DNA of 64,000 bases from Mycolicibacter icosiumassiliensis (GCF_900078685.2 NZ_LT546170.1:603663-667662); one strand, 5' to 3'; shown: positions 1 through 9,701, counted from the stretch's first letter. Numbers and translations are program-made. Notes: a model not told the origin generated them from the sequence alone.

Positions 1-1
1 T

Positions 2-3000
2 TTCGTCGCTGATCTGCACAGCGCCGGAAGCGCGGTGGACTTCGCCGCGCAGTATCCATCGGGGACATTGGTGGACGCGCCGCTGCCGACCTGGAACCAT
101 CGCGAGCTGATGTTCAGCCGGGAGGACGCAGACACGGCGCGGAGCGGCGCGGCGGTCCGGGCCGTACACCCGTTGTTGGGGACTTCACCCTGCCAGACGT
201 GGCGTTCGGGTTCCTCCAACAGGTGTACGTGCGCTCCCAACAACGGGTGTACGGCCCGGACCGCCGCGCCGCTCCGCGCCGTGTCTGCGTCCTCCCGGCT
301 GAACATCAGCTCGCGATGGTTCCAGGTCGGCAGCGGCGCGGCGGTCCGGGCCGTACACCCGTTGTTGGGAGCGCACGTACACCTGTTGGAGGAACCCGAA
401 CGCCACGTCTGGCAGGGTGAAGTCGGAATTGTGGCGCACCCGTGGCTCGACGATCACCGGGTTCACAATGTGGCCATCCTGCCCGGGGCCGCCTACTGTG
501 AGATGGCGCTGGCCGCCGCCCGTGCCAGCCTGGGCGAATCGGCTGAGATACATGACGTTCGGTTTGACCAGCTGCTGCCCCTCGACGAATGGACCTCGGT
601 GTCATCGGGGGCCGTGGTGGTGGCGCCCGGGGTCCTGGACTTCGCAGTGCACACCCATCAGGGCCGCGATCGCGTCGATTGCGCAACCGCCGTGTTGCAG
701 GCTCGGGCGGATGTTCGGCAACCGTCGATCCGCGATATCGCCGCGTTGCTGGCAGCACACCGGGCCCGCGTGGACGGCGCCGATCTGCGAAAAGCAGCGG
801 ACCGAAACGGAATTCACTACGGCCCGGCGTTTTCGGGTCTGGTCGCGGTTCGTTTCGGCGATGGTCGGCACACCATCGGTGCCACCGCGTTGGCCGAGGT
901 CGCGCTGCCGGGGCCGGCGCGCCCTCAGCAGGGGCTCTATGAAGTTCATCCGGCCCTCCTCGAAGCGTGCATCATGTCTGCTGTCATGCGGCCCGACGTC
1001 CCGCGCGCCGGCGATGGGGGACTGCTGCGGCCGGTTGGTGTGCGCAGGCTGCGCCGCCATCATCTGATCCGCGACGTGCGGTACTGCCTGAGCACAGTGA
1101 CGGCTGCGCGAGCCGACGCCTGTGAGGTCGATCTGGAATTGATGGACGCTGCGGGCAATGTGCTGCTCACCGTTGAAGGTCTGCAATTCGCGGCCGGCCG
1201 GTCGGAGAGCGAGTCCGCTGAGCGCACCCTTGATGAGCGCCTGCTGACCATCGAGTGGGAGCGCCGCGATCAACCGGGCGCAGCGTCGGCCGAAGCGGGC
1301 AGCTGGCTGCTGTTGAGCATGGCTGAGGCCACAGATACTCTGACCGGCCGCCTGGGTGGAGTGCTCAACGGCGAAGAGGCGCAATCTCGCACGGTGTCGA
1401 TGCCGATCGGCCGCGGGCCTGTCGCAGATGGGCTCAGCGGGGCGCTCGATGGCCGAACCGGAGTTGTTGTGGTCACCCCGCCGGCGCTTAACGGTTCCCA
1501 CCCGCCGCGGCGTGGCCGGGACTGCGTGGCTTTCCTGCTGGACGTGGTGAGGCAGATGGTGGCGTTTCCCGGGGAGTCACCGCGGTTGTATGTGGTGACC
1601 AGAGACGCCGCCTCGGTGCGACCGGGGGATCGGCCTAACCTGGAACAGGCGGGCCTGCGTGGGCTGATACGGGTTGTCGACTCGGAGTACCCGCACTTGA
1701 AGGTCACCCAGATCGATGTAGACGGCAGCGCCGCCGAGCACGACGAGGCATTGGCCGCCCAGCTTGCGGCGCAACTTCAGAGCGGGTCCGAGGAGAACGA
1801 GACCGCTTGGCGTGACGGTGATTGGTACACCGCGCGGCTGCGCCCCGGCCCGCTCGGCCCAGCCGATCGGCGGACCATCGTGGTCGAGCACGGCCAAGAC
1901 TGTCTGCGCCTGCAGCGCAGCCACCCGGCTGAGCCCGACTCGTGGGAACCGGTCGCCTACCCGCGAATTGAGCCTGGCAGCGGTCAGATCGAGGTCGCGG
2001 TGATGGTCGCCGGTGTCAAGTGGGCCGAGGCGGCTCCCGTCGAGGCACATCTGCAGGAGCTGGGCGCCGATTTCGCGGGCGTGGTGACGGCGGTCGGCCC
2101 TGATGTCACCGGGCACCGAGTGGGCGACCACGTCGGCGGGATTTCCCCCGACGGCTGTTGGAGCACGTTCATCACCTGCGATGCCCGGCTAGCGGCCACC
2201 CTGCCGGCGGAACTGCCGTTGACCGAAGCCGCCGCGTGGCCGACCGCATACGCCACCGCCTGGTACGGGCTGCACGACCTAGCGCGCGTCACATCGGACG
2301 ACAAGGTGCTGATCCATTGCGCAACCGGCGGCATCGGTCAGGCCGCAATCGCCATCGCACGAGCGGCCGGGTGCCAGGTCTTCGTTACCGCAGACAGCCC
2401 GCAGCGGCGACAACTGTTGCGCGACATGGGCATCGAACACGTCTATGACTCCAGCAATCTTGAGTTCGCCGATCAGATACGCCACGACACGGCGGGCTAC
2501 GGTGTCGACGTGGTGCTCAACTCGCTGTCCGGGGTGGCGCAACGGGTCGGAATCGAACTGCTGAGCTTCGGCGGCCGGTTCATCGAGCTGGGCAAGCAGG
2601 ACGTCTACGGTGACAGCCGGCTTGGCCTGTTCCCGTTCCGCCGCAACCTGTCGCTACACGTGGTCGACTTGGCGCTGCTGGCGCACAGCCACCCCGAAAC
2701 GGTCCAGCGCTTGCTGTGCACCGTTTATCGAAATGCAGCTGACGGCAGCCTGCCGCAGCCGCAAACCACGCACCACCCCATGCTGGACGCGTCCGTCGCC
2801 CTGCACCTGGCTGACGACGGCGACTGCGCAGCAACGGTTTTGCTGGACGCGCCGCAGACCGGCAGCACCGTGGCGGCGGTGCCACCGGCACAGGCCCAGC
2901 TTTTTCGGGCCGATGGCGCCTACATCGTCACCGGTGGAACCGGCGGGGCCGGCTTGTACCTGGCTGCTGAGATGGCCGCGGCGGGTTGTGGCCGCATCGT

Positions 3001-3967
3001 GCTGAACGGTGATACGGCACCGGACCGGCAAGCGCAACGGGTTATCGAGCGGTTGCGCGCACTGGGCACCGATATTCAGGTGGAATGCGGTGATATAGCG
3101 GAACCGGCGACGGCGGGCCGGCTGGTGGCGGCGGCGATGGAGTCGGGCCTGCCGGTGCGGGGCGTACTGCATGCGGCCAGCGCGATGGGCGAAGCACCGT
3201 TGACCGAGATCACCGATCACCTCGTTGACCGTTGCTGGGCGCCGAAGGTGTACGGCGCGTGGAACCTGCACCAGTCGTTGCAGGAAGGAGCAGCGGCACA
3301 ACCGTTGGACTGGTTCTGCGCGTTCTCTTCGACGGCGGCGCTGATCGGCTCGCCGGGGCAGGGCGCCGCGGCGGCAGCCGACAGTTGGTTGGACGCATTC
3401 GGACACTGGCGCCAGGCGCAGGGCTTGGCAGCCACGGTGATCGGCTGGGGGCCGTGGGCCGAGATCGGCAGCTCCGCTGACTCCGCCGACGGCGTGCCGG
3501 CCGCGATCACTTCCGCCGAGGCCGCCCGTGCCTTCCACGCTGTGCTGAGCTATGGCCGCGCCTACGTCGGATACGCGCCGATTACCCGTGCGCCGTGGTT
3601 GGCGGCGTTGGCGCACCGCAGCCCGTTTGCCGAGGCGTTCCGGCCGGTGCGCCGAAGCAGTCCCGACGCGCAGAGGTTCCTGGCAGAACTGCAGGAGCTC
3701 CCGCCCGAGGAGTGGTTGGGTTCGATACTGCACCTGGTCTCCGACCAGATCAGTCTGCTGTTGCGCCGTACCGTTGACCCGGACCGGCCGCTGCCCGAAT
3801 ATGGCTTGGATTCGTTGGCTAGCTTGGAGTTTCGCACCCGGGTCGAAACGGAAACCGGCGTCCGGGTCGGTCCTACCCAACTCACCACGGTGCGCGGCCT
3901 GTCCCAGCATGTGTGCGGCCAGTTGGTCGCCCGCGTAGAACATGCGGACTCTCCCGGTGGTAGGTAG
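2..3967 (+). CDS. Type I polyketide synthase, 3' part (DH-ER-KR-ACP), mycocerosic-acid-synthase/Pks3-4-like
   Basis: The frame is open from the window edge and begins with the post-AT linker typical of mycobacterial MAS-like PKSs (LVDAPLPTWNHR), so KS and AT lie upstream, outside the window. In order it shows DH (hot-dog start HPLLG, catalytic His in PWLDDH), ER (NADPH site CATGGIGQAA near 2320), KR (Rossmann VTGGTGGAG near 2930) and a C-terminal ACP with the phosphopantetheine Ser in YGLDSLASLE near 3810. The enzyme should iteratively extend a fatty acyl starter to the long acids put on trehalose. PapA, MmpL, Chp2, Gap and FadD genes follow, the content of the M. tuberculosis pks3/4-papA3-mmpL10 locus and of trehalose polyphleate loci. 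Oddities: the KR motif reads GQGAAAAADSW where families usually have GAYAAANSW, the DH motif reads HPALLEAC instead of HPALLDAC, and the DH start carries a fold-back insertion (76-424). Family assignment is firm; the exact lipid product is inferred. Confidence 0.93.
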   Translation, partial: FVADLHSAGSAVDFAAQYPSGTLVDAPLPTWNHRELMFSREDADTARSGAAVRAVHPLLGTSPCQTWRSGSSNRCTCAPNNGCTARTAAPLRAVSASSRLNISSRWFQVGSGAAVRAVHPLLGAHVHLLEEPERHVWQGEVGIVAHPWLDDHRVHNVAILPGAAYCEMALAAARASLGESAEIHDVRFDQLLPLDEWTSVSSGAVVVAPGVLDFAVHTHQGRDRVDCATAVLQARADVRQPSIRDIAALLAAHRARVDGADLRKAADRNGIHYGPAFSGLVAVRFGDGRHTIGATALAEVALPGPARPQQGLYEVHPALLEACIMSAVMRPDVPRAGDGGLLRPVGVRRLRRHHLIRDVRYCLSTVTAARADACEVDLELMDAAGNVLLTVEGLQFAAGRSESESAERTLDERLLTIEWERRDQPGAASAEAGSWLLLSMAEATDTLTGRLGGVLNGEEAQSRTVSMPIGRGPVADGLSGALDGRTGVVVVTPPALNGSHPPRRGRDCVAFLLDVVRQMVAFPGESPRLYVVTRDAASVRPGDRPNLEQAGLRGLIRVVDSEYPHLKVTQIDVDGSAAEHDEALAAQLAAQLQSGSEENETAWRDGDWYTARLRPGPLGPADRRTIVVEHGQDCLRLQRSHPAEPDSWEPVAYPRIEPGSGQIEVAVMVAGVKWAEAAPVEAHLQELGADFAGVVTAVGPDVTGHRVGDHVGGISPDGCWSTFITCDARLAATLPAELPLTEAAAWPTAYATAWYGLHDLARVTSDDKVLIHCATGGIGQAAIAIARAAGCQVFVTADSPQRRQLLRDMGIEHVYDSSNLEFADQIRHDTAGYGVDVVLNSLSGVAQRVGIELLSFGGRFIELGKQDVYGDSRLGLFPFRRNLSLHVVDLALLAHSHPETVQRLLCTVYRNAADGSLPQPQTTHHPMLDASVALHLADDGDCAATVLLDAPQTGSTVAAVPPAQAQLFRADGAYIVTGGTGGAGLYLAAEMAAAGCGRIVLNGDTAPDRQAQRVIERLRALGTDIQVECGDIAEPATAGRLVAAAMESGLPVRGVLHAASAMGEAPLTEITDHLVDRCWAPKVYGAWNLHQSLQEGAAAQPLDWFCAFSSTAALIGSPGQGAAAAADSWLDAFGHWRQAQGLAATVIGWGPWAEIGSSADSADGVPAAITSAEAARAFHAVLSYGRAYVGYAPITRAPWLAALAHRSPFAEAFRPVRRSSPDAQRFLAELQELPPEEWLGSILHLVSDQISLLLRRTVDPDRPLPEYGLDSLASLEFRTRVETETGVRVGPTQLTTVRGLSQHVCGQLVARVEHADSPGGR
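76..424. repeat. Fold-back inverted duplication inside the PKS DH domain
   Basis: Bases 181-244 are an exact reverse complement of 361-424, and about 234-340 of about 76-181. The forward sequence then resumes with a 189-base offset, so the segment from about 143 appears again from about 332. The junction near 332-340 has a 9-base microhomology. The extra 189 bases (63 codons) stay in frame. Removing them restores a normal DH start joining HPLLG to AHVHLLEEPER. Identical forward-inverted-forward copies look like a template-switch chimera or assembly error rather than an evolved domain. Confidence 0.9.
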
Positions 3968-4036
3968 TTTGAGTCGGTTGGCCGCTGTCCCGAGCTGCCA
4001 GCCGAAGGGTTATTCGCCCGACAAGAGGAGCAGACG

Positions 4037-5452
4037 TTGCGTGTAGGGCCATTGGCGTTGGGGACGTTGGCGGACTGGGAACCCGAGGCCGGGCCCACCG
4101 TGGTGTGGCAGCCGTCGGCTGCTGCGCTGGCTGCAGCGCGACAGGCGCCAGTCAATGCCGTGCCGGCCAGTTACATGCAGGAACAGCACATTCGCGGCTA
4201 CATCGACCAGACTGCCGTCGGACTCGACTACTCGCGCCTGATGGTGCTCAGTTGCGACATGGCGGGCCGTTGCGATCGGCGTGCCATCGACTACATCATC
4301 AATGCACACGTACGGCGGCACGAGACCTACCGCAGCTGGTTCGAGCAGGCCGACGATGGACGCCTCATTCGCCACGTTATCCAGGATGCCGCCGATATCG
4401 AGTTCGTCCCGGTCGATCACGGCGAACTGGCGTTGCCGCAGGTACGCGATCTGCTGAAGGAAACGCCCGATCCGTTGCAGTGGGACTGTTTCCGGTTCGG
4501 GATCATTCAGGGCAAGAGCCACTTCACGTTCTTCGCCAGCATCGATCACGTGCATGTGGACGCGGCGGTCGCCGGGGTGACGTTGATGGAGCTCTATTTC
4601 ATGTACAACGCGCTGGTGGCCGGCGGAGCGCCGCTGGAGTTGCCGCCTGCGGGGAATTACAGCGAGTTCTGTGTCCGTCAGCACCAGTTCACCGATGCGC
4701 TCACCCAAGAGTCGCCCGAGATCCAGGCCTGGCGAACCTTCGCCGAACACAACGACCACAGCTTGCCGGGTTTCCCGCTGCCGCTCGGCGACCCCGCACA
4801 GCCGTGCGACGCGGCCATGGTCACCGTCACCATGCTGGATGAGAAGCAGACCATCGATTTCGAGTCGGCGTGCACCGACGCGAACACCCGTTTCATCGGT
4901 GGCGTCCTGGCGTGCTGCGGCCTGGCTCATCGCGAATTGACCGGCGAGGACACCTACTACGGACTCACCCCGCGTGACACCCGCAGATCCCCGGAGGATG
5001 ACCTCACCCTGGGCTGGTTCACCGGCCTGATCCCGATCACCGTTCCCATCGGGGAGTCCTCCTTCGCGGACGCCGCCAACGCCGCGCAGATCTCCTTCGA
5101 TTCGGGCAGAACACTGGCCGACGTGCCCTACCAGCGGGTGCGTGAGTTGGTACCCAGCCTGGGCAAACCGCCACCGAATTTTCCCGTCATCAATTTCCTC
5201 GACGCCGGGGCCGCCCCGTTGTCGGCTTTGATCGCCGCGGGCCTGGATGACCTGAACATCGGGGTCTTCAGCGACGGCCGGTACTCGTATCAGATGTCGC
5301 TCTACGTGATCCGGGTTGGGGAGGAGACTGCGGTCACCGCGGTGTTCCCCGACAACCCGCAGGCCCACGAATCGGTGGCCAGCTACCTGGCGTTGTTGAA
5401 GTCCGTGTTTGAGCGGATCGCCGATCAGAGCCACGGGGAAAAGGTTGCCTGA
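4037..5452 (+). CDS. papA3: Polyketide-associated acyltransferase, PapA3-like
   Basis: This 471-residue protein belongs to the mycobacterial Pap acyltransferases (condensation-domain fold), which move PKS-made acyl chains onto trehalose. The signature HX3DX14Y is visible in IDHVHVDAAV followed by the Tyr of LYFMY, and the second family motif region reads LGWFTGLIPI. The start is a TTG at 4037 preceded by AGAGGAG at 4024-4030, six bases away. It lies 69 bases after the PKS stop and just before the MmpL gene, so the three are probably co-transcribed. By locus order (pks-papA-mmpL) it corresponds to PapA3 of the DAT/PAT or trehalose polyphleate pathway rather than PapA1/PapA2. The acceptor is inferred from the neighbourhood. 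Confidence 0.85.
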   Translation: MRVGPLALGTLADWEPEAGPTVVWQPSAAALAAARQAPVNAVPASYMQEQHIRGYIDQTAVGLDYSRLMVLSCDMAGRCDRRAIDYIINAHVRRHETYRSWFEQADDGRLIRHVIQDAADIEFVPVDHGELALPQVRDLLKETPDPLQWDCFRFGIIQGKSHFTFFASIDHVHVDAAVAGVTLMELYFMYNALVAGGAPLELPPAGNYSEFCVRQHQFTDALTQESPEIQAWRTFAEHNDHSLPGFPLPLGDPAQPCDAAMVTVTMLDEKQTIDFESACTDANTRFIGGVLACCGLAHRELTGEDTYYGLTPRDTRRSPEDDLTLGWFTGLIPITVPIGESSFADAANAAQISFDSGRTLADVPYQRVRELVPSLGKPPPNFPVINFLDAGAAPLSALIAAGLDDLNIGVFSDGRYSYQMSLYVIRVGEETAVTAVFPDNPQAHESVASYLALLKSVFERIADQSHGEKVA

Positions 5453-5533
5453 GCCCAGCCCCATGCGCTGTGACAGTCACGCCCACCAGCTGCCGCCGGA
5501 GGTGAACGCATCTTCAGTCGGCTAGGCGACTTC

Positions 5534-8500
5534 GTGGTGCGGCGCCCGTGGCCGGTAATCGGCTTCTGGGCGCTGTTGGTCGTGCTGCTGCCGCTGTTCG
5601 CGCCGTCGCTGACCGACATGGCGCAGCGCCATCCCGTCGCGGTGCTGCCCGCCGCAGCCCCGTCCGTCTCGGCTTCGGCCAAGATCTCCGCCGCATTCGA
5701 TGAGGACGGCTCGGAAAACGTGCTGACGGTACTGCTCAGCGACGAGCAGGGTCTGGATCGCGCCGATGACGAGGTCTACCGCACGTTGGTGGACCGGCTG
5801 CGGCACGACACCGAGCACGTGGTGATGCTGCAGGACTTGCATGCCACTCCGGCGCTGCGGGAGGTGCTCGCCAGCAGCGACGGCAAAGCGTGGATCCTGC
5901 CGGTCGGGCTGGCCGGCGACCTGGGCACGCCCGAGTCCTACGCGGCATACCTGCGAGTCGCCGAGATCGTCAAGCAGACCGTCGCCGGATCGACCCTGAC
6001 CGCCGACGTCACCGGCCCGGCGGCCACGGTCGCCGACCTGACCGATGCCGGGGCGCGGGATCGCCTGGCCATTGAGTCCGCGATCGCCGTTTTGCTGTTG
6101 ATCATTCTGGCGGTCATTTACCGCAATCCGGTCACCATGGTGCTGCCGCTGATCACCATCGGTGCGTCGTTGGTGACCGCGCAGGCGGTGGTCGCTGCGG
6201 TCTCACTGGCTACCGGCATGGCTGTCTCAAACCAGGCCATCGTGCTGCTCAGTGCGTTGATCGCCGGCGTCGGAACCGATTACGTCGTCTTTCTGGTCAG
6301 CCGCTATCACGACTACGTGCGGATGGGCACGGGCGCGGCCGAAGACAATCAGCAGGCGGTGCGGCGGGCCCTGACGTCGATCGGCAAGGTGATCGCCGCA
6401 TCCGCTGCGACCGTGGCCGTGACCCTAATGGGAATGGGCTTCGCCAAACTGGGGGTGTTCGCCACCACCGGCCCGGTCCTGGCGATCGGGATCGCGGTGG
6501 CTTTCCTCGCGGCGGTCACCTTGCTGCCGGCCATCCTGACGTTGGCTGGGCCGCGCGGATGGGTGGCGCCGCGTCGCGAACGGGCGGCCCGACTTTGGCG
6601 GCGGACCGGGGTACGAATCGTGCGGCGGCCCAAGACGTATCTGATCGGGAGTTTGGCGCTGCTGCTGGCCCTGGGCAGTGCCGCAGGGCTGATTCGGTTC
6701 AACTACGACGACCGCAAGCAATTGCCGGATTCGGTCGACAGCTCGGTGGGGTATGCCGCTTTGGACCGGCACTTCCCGGTCAACCAAACGATCCCGGAGT
6801 ACTTGCTGGTGCAGTCTCCCAACGACTTGCGCACTCCGCGGGCGCTTGCCGACATGGAGCAGATGGCATACCGGATCAGCCAGATCCCGGGTATCGCCGC
6901 CGTCCGCGGTGTCACCCGGCCCCGAGGCGAGTCACTTGAGGAGGCCCGAGCGACCTACCAAGCCGGCGAAGTCGGCGATCAGTTGGGTGATGCCGCCGGC
7001 CTGATCGCTGAGCGCGACGGTGACCTCGATCGGCTATCCACGGGCTCCCGGAAGCTGGCAAATGGCCTCGGAGATCTGAACACCCAGGTCAGCCAGTCCA
7101 TTGGTAGCGTGCGCAGTCTGGTCGACGCGTTGGCGTATCTGCAAAATCAGTTCGGTGGAAACAAGACCTTCGGTGAAATCGACCAGGCCGCAAGGTTGCT
7201 CAACAGTATCCGTGCGCTCGGCGACGCCCTGCAGGTGACGTTCGCCGGACTCGCGGCCAGCTTCGATTGGGTCGATCCCGTCACCGAGTCTCTCGATGCC
7301 AGCCCGACGTGCGATGCCAATCCGATCTGCGGGACGGCGCGAGCTGAGTTTCGCAAGCTGCAAAACGCGCGTGCCGCAGGCACTCTCGATGAGATCTCCA
7401 GTCTGTTTCGTCAGCTGCAGTCGGCGCAGCCCTCGCAGACGGTGTCGTCGGCGGTCAGCGGGCTGAACCGCTCCCTGCAGTCGGCCGCGCAGTCGCTGCA
7501 TGCGCTGGGATTCGACAATCCGCGCCGGGTGCAGCGGAAGATCATCGAGATGCAGAACGGCACCAACGACCTCGCCGTCGCCGGTCGCCAGGTGGCCGAC
7601 GGGGTGCAACTCCTCGTCGACCAGACCAAGGAACTGGGACTGGGATTGGACACCGCGTCGGCGTTTCTGATGACGATGGGCCACGACGCGTCCCAGCCGT
7701 CGATGGCGGGATTCAATGTGCCACGGGAGGTTCTGGCCACCGAGGATTTCAAGAGGCTGGCGCACACCTTCGTCTCGCCCGACGGGCATTCGGTGCGGTA
7801 TTTCATCCAAACCGATGAAGATCCGTTCAGCATCAAAGCCATGGACCAGGTCAACGCCATCCTTGCCACCGCCCAGGCGGCGCAGCCCAACACCACGCTT
7901 GCCGATGCCTCGATATCGATCGCCGGATACCCGGTGACGCTGCGTGATATCCGTGACTACTACGAGCGGGATATTCGGCTTATCGTCGTCTTGACCACCC
8001 TGGTAGTGCTGCTGATTTTGACCGTCCTGCTGCGAGCGGTTGTCGCCCCGATCTATCTGGTGGGCTCGGTGATCATCTCGTACCTGTCGGCGGTCGGGCT
8101 TGGTGCCCTGGTCTTCCAGGTCTTGTTGGGTCAGCAATTGCATTGGAGCGTGCCAGGTTTGGCATTTGTGGTGCTGGTGGCGGTGGGCGCCGACTACAAC
8201 ATGTTGCTCGCATCCCGATTGCGCGACGAATCGCCGCTGGGCGTGCGTACCAGTGTTATCCGCACGGTCGGGTCAACCGGTGCGGTGATCACCGCAGCGG
8301 GCCTGATTTTCGCCTCCGCCATGTTCGGACTGATGTTCGCCAGTGTCGGTGCTGTCGTTCAGGGCGGCTTCGTGATTGGCGCCGGCATCCTGGTCGACAC
8401 CTTTGTGGTGCGCAGTATCACCGTGCCGGCCGTGGCCGCGCTGCTGGGACGGGCCAATTGGTGGCCCGCGCGTCCGTGGCTGCAGCCCCGGCCCGACGAT

Positions 8501-8554
8501 CGGAAACGCGAAACCGCCAGCGGCAGTGCGATCGAGACGGTGGCCGACGCCTGA
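5534..8554 (+). CDS. mmpL10: MmpL-family RND lipid transporter, MmpL10-like
   Basis: A 1006-residue membrane protein with the MmpL layout: one N-terminal membrane helix, a large periplasmic domain, a five-helix bundle with GTDYVVFLVSRYHDY near residues 245-260, a second periplasmic domain with coiled-coil-like stretches (about 480-720), and a second bundle containing the paired GADYNMLLASRL motif. Tyr and Asp residues in these bundles carry the proton relay in the family. It should flip or export the acyltrehalose made by the upstream PKS and PapA. The GTG at 5534 is the first standard start, but the good Shine-Dalgarno at 5498-5502 sits seven bases before an in-frame ATC at 5510 and the family-like residues RIFSRLGDFVV begin there. 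The true N-terminus is therefore uncertain. Confidence 0.9.
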   Translation: MVRRPWPVIGFWALLVVLLPLFAPSLTDMAQRHPVAVLPAAAPSVSASAKISAAFDEDGSENVLTVLLSDEQGLDRADDEVYRTLVDRLRHDTEHVVMLQDLHATPALREVLASSDGKAWILPVGLAGDLGTPESYAAYLRVAEIVKQTVAGSTLTADVTGPAATVADLTDAGARDRLAIESAIAVLLLIILAVIYRNPVTMVLPLITIGASLVTAQAVVAAVSLATGMAVSNQAIVLLSALIAGVGTDYVVFLVSRYHDYVRMGTGAAEDNQQAVRRALTSIGKVIAASAATVAVTLMGMGFAKLGVFATTGPVLAIGIAVAFLAAVTLLPAILTLAGPRGWVAPRRERAARLWRRTGVRIVRRPKTYLIGSLALLLALGSAAGLIRFNYDDRKQLPDSVDSSVGYAALDRHFPVNQTIPEYLLVQSPNDLRTPRALADMEQMAYRISQIPGIAAVRGVTRPRGESLEEARATYQAGEVGDQLGDAAGLIAERDGDLDRLSTGSRKLANGLGDLNTQVSQSIGSVRSLVDALAYLQNQFGGNKTFGEIDQAARLLNSIRALGDALQVTFAGLAASFDWVDPVTESLDASPTCDANPICGTARAEFRKLQNARAAGTLDEISSLFRQLQSAQPSQTVSSAVSGLNRSLQSAAQSLHALGFDNPRRVQRKIIEMQNGTNDLAVAGRQVADGVQLLVDQTKELGLGLDTASAFLMTMGHDASQPSMAGFNVPREVLATEDFKRLAHTFVSPDGHSVRYFIQTDEDPFSIKAMDQVNAILATAQAAQPNTTLADASISIAGYPVTLRDIRDYYERDIRLIVVLTTLVVLLILTVLLRAVVAPIYLVGSVIISYLSAVGLGALVFQVLLGQQLHWSVPGLAFVVLVAVGADYNMLLASRLRDESPLGVRTSVIRTVGSTGAVITAAGLIFASAMFGLMFASVGAVVQGGFVIGAGILVDTFVVRSITVPAVAALLGRANWWPARPWLQPRPDDRKRETASGSAIETVADA

Positions 8555-8567
8555 CGCGGTGCGTCAG
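8551..8567. terminator. Hairpin shared by convergent mmpL10 and chp2 ends
   Basis: Seven-base arms CTGACGC and GCGTCAG around a GGT loop overlap the stop codons of both converging genes (mmpL stop 8552-8554, chp2 stop 8564-8566). There is no U-tract on either strand, so it could be a weak bidirectional terminator or simply a stabilising 3' hairpin. Confidence 0.4.
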
Positions 8568-9649
8568 CCGGTGAACCCGAAGAAGCTGCGAAGCTTGCCG
8601 ACGGTGTCGTCGACGGCGCTGTTGGTCTCCGGTCCCAGAACCTGCACCACGTCCATCCCTGCCGGGCTGACTGAAACCGGTCGGGTGGCGGGGTCGTCAT
8701 TGCGGGAATACCCGGCGTCGACCTGTGGCTGGAGGAAGGCGTCGAGCTGATCGACCAGATCGTCGGGCACGCCGGCGAATCGCAGCGGCATCGTCAGCGG
8801 CAGATGATTGATCGGAATCAGATAGGACGTTGTCGTCGCGCCCCGAGAGTTGACCGTGGACCTGATGTTTTGGGCCGGCACATCAGCGGGCGTGGTGAAC
8901 GCGGCCGGAGTGTGCACGATTGCGGCACCGAGAAGTGCGTTGGCCACGGACCACAGATTGTCGGGCCGGTCGGGGAAATCGGCCATGCCGTCGTAAGCCG
9001 CGACGATCCGATTGGTGTCGTACTGGCTTTCTACCTCCGGGGGCATGACGTAGTCGTCCAGCGGCAGCCGGCTTCCCGGCGGGAAGAGTCCGGAGAGAAA
9101 GCTCTTCCCGAAAGCGTGCTTTCCCATGGGGGAGCCGAACGTCGAGAACTGCAGCATGTGCGGTGCCGGCGCATTGGGGTCGTTGGCGAGCCGGACCTGC
9201 TCCTTGTCCAGCGCCATGGTGCCCTGCGACAACCCGACCACGGCGGCCGGCTCGGTTCCCCGACGGATCATTGCATCCAGGCTGTCGGTTGCCGCATCCA
9301 CCGCGGCGGCCACGGTCACGTTGTCGCGCGGAGCGTCGGGCGCGAACATGGTGGGCACCCACCGGAACATCGCGCCGGCCGGGTAGTCGATGATCTCCCG
9401 CTTCTTGTTCGGGAAATAACCGGCGCCGGCGCGTCGGGTGTAGTCCGCCCACGGTATGCCGGGGGGCCGCGCACCGCCGACCGCGTAGACGACGTCGTTG
9501 GTGGCCGCATCGCCCACCGGCGACGGTGTCGGCGCAACCCACGGGGTATCGGTCGGATGTGCCGGGGTCGCGGTCGCGGTACTGGCGCTCAATCCACTAG
9601 CCGAACCGGCGAGCCAGACCGCGAGAGCCCCGGCGACCAGTCGTTTCAT
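8564..9649 (-). CDS. chp2: Exported PE-PPE-domain acyltransferase/hydrolase, Chp2 (Rv1184c)-like
   Basis: A 361-residue protein starting at 9649 with AGGGG just upstream and an N-terminal signal or membrane segment (MKRLVAGALAVWLAGSASG). The rest is a serine-hydrolase PE-PPE-type domain with the nucleophile elbow GLSQGT. In M. tuberculosis Chp1 and Chp2, encoded beside the pks2 and pks3/4 loci, transesterify acyltrehaloses at the cell surface to add further acyl chains. The position between mmpL10 and fadD matches Rv1184c, so the same role is inferred here. It is the last gene of a minus-strand run fadD-gap-chp2, which converges on mmpL10. Confidence 0.82.
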   Translation of the reverse strand: MKRLVAGALAVWLAGSASGLSASTATATPAHPTDTPWVAPTPSPVGDAATNDVVYAVGGARPPGIPWADYTRRAGAGYFPNKKREIIDYPAGAMFRWVPTMFAPDAPRDNVTVAAAVDAATDSLDAMIRRGTEPAAVVGLSQGTMALDKEQVRLANDPNAPAPHMLQFSTFGSPMGKHAFGKSFLSGLFPPGSRLPLDDYVMPPEVESQYDTNRIVAAYDGMADFPDRPDNLWSVANALLGAAIVHTPAAFTTPADVPAQNIRSTVNSRGATTTSYLIPINHLPLTMPLRFAGVPDDLVDQLDAFLQPQVDAGYSRNDDPATRPVSVSPAGMDVVQVLGPETNSAVDDTVGKLRSFFGFTG

Positions 9650-9701
9650 CGCTAACCCCTTCAGCCGTGCAGGCCCGCTGTCGGACCCGACGTCCACCTT
9701 C

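Noticed and set aside
181..340. New 63-residue insertion domain in the PKS DH
   Set aside because: It is an exact reverse complement of adjacent DNA, so not an evolved domain.
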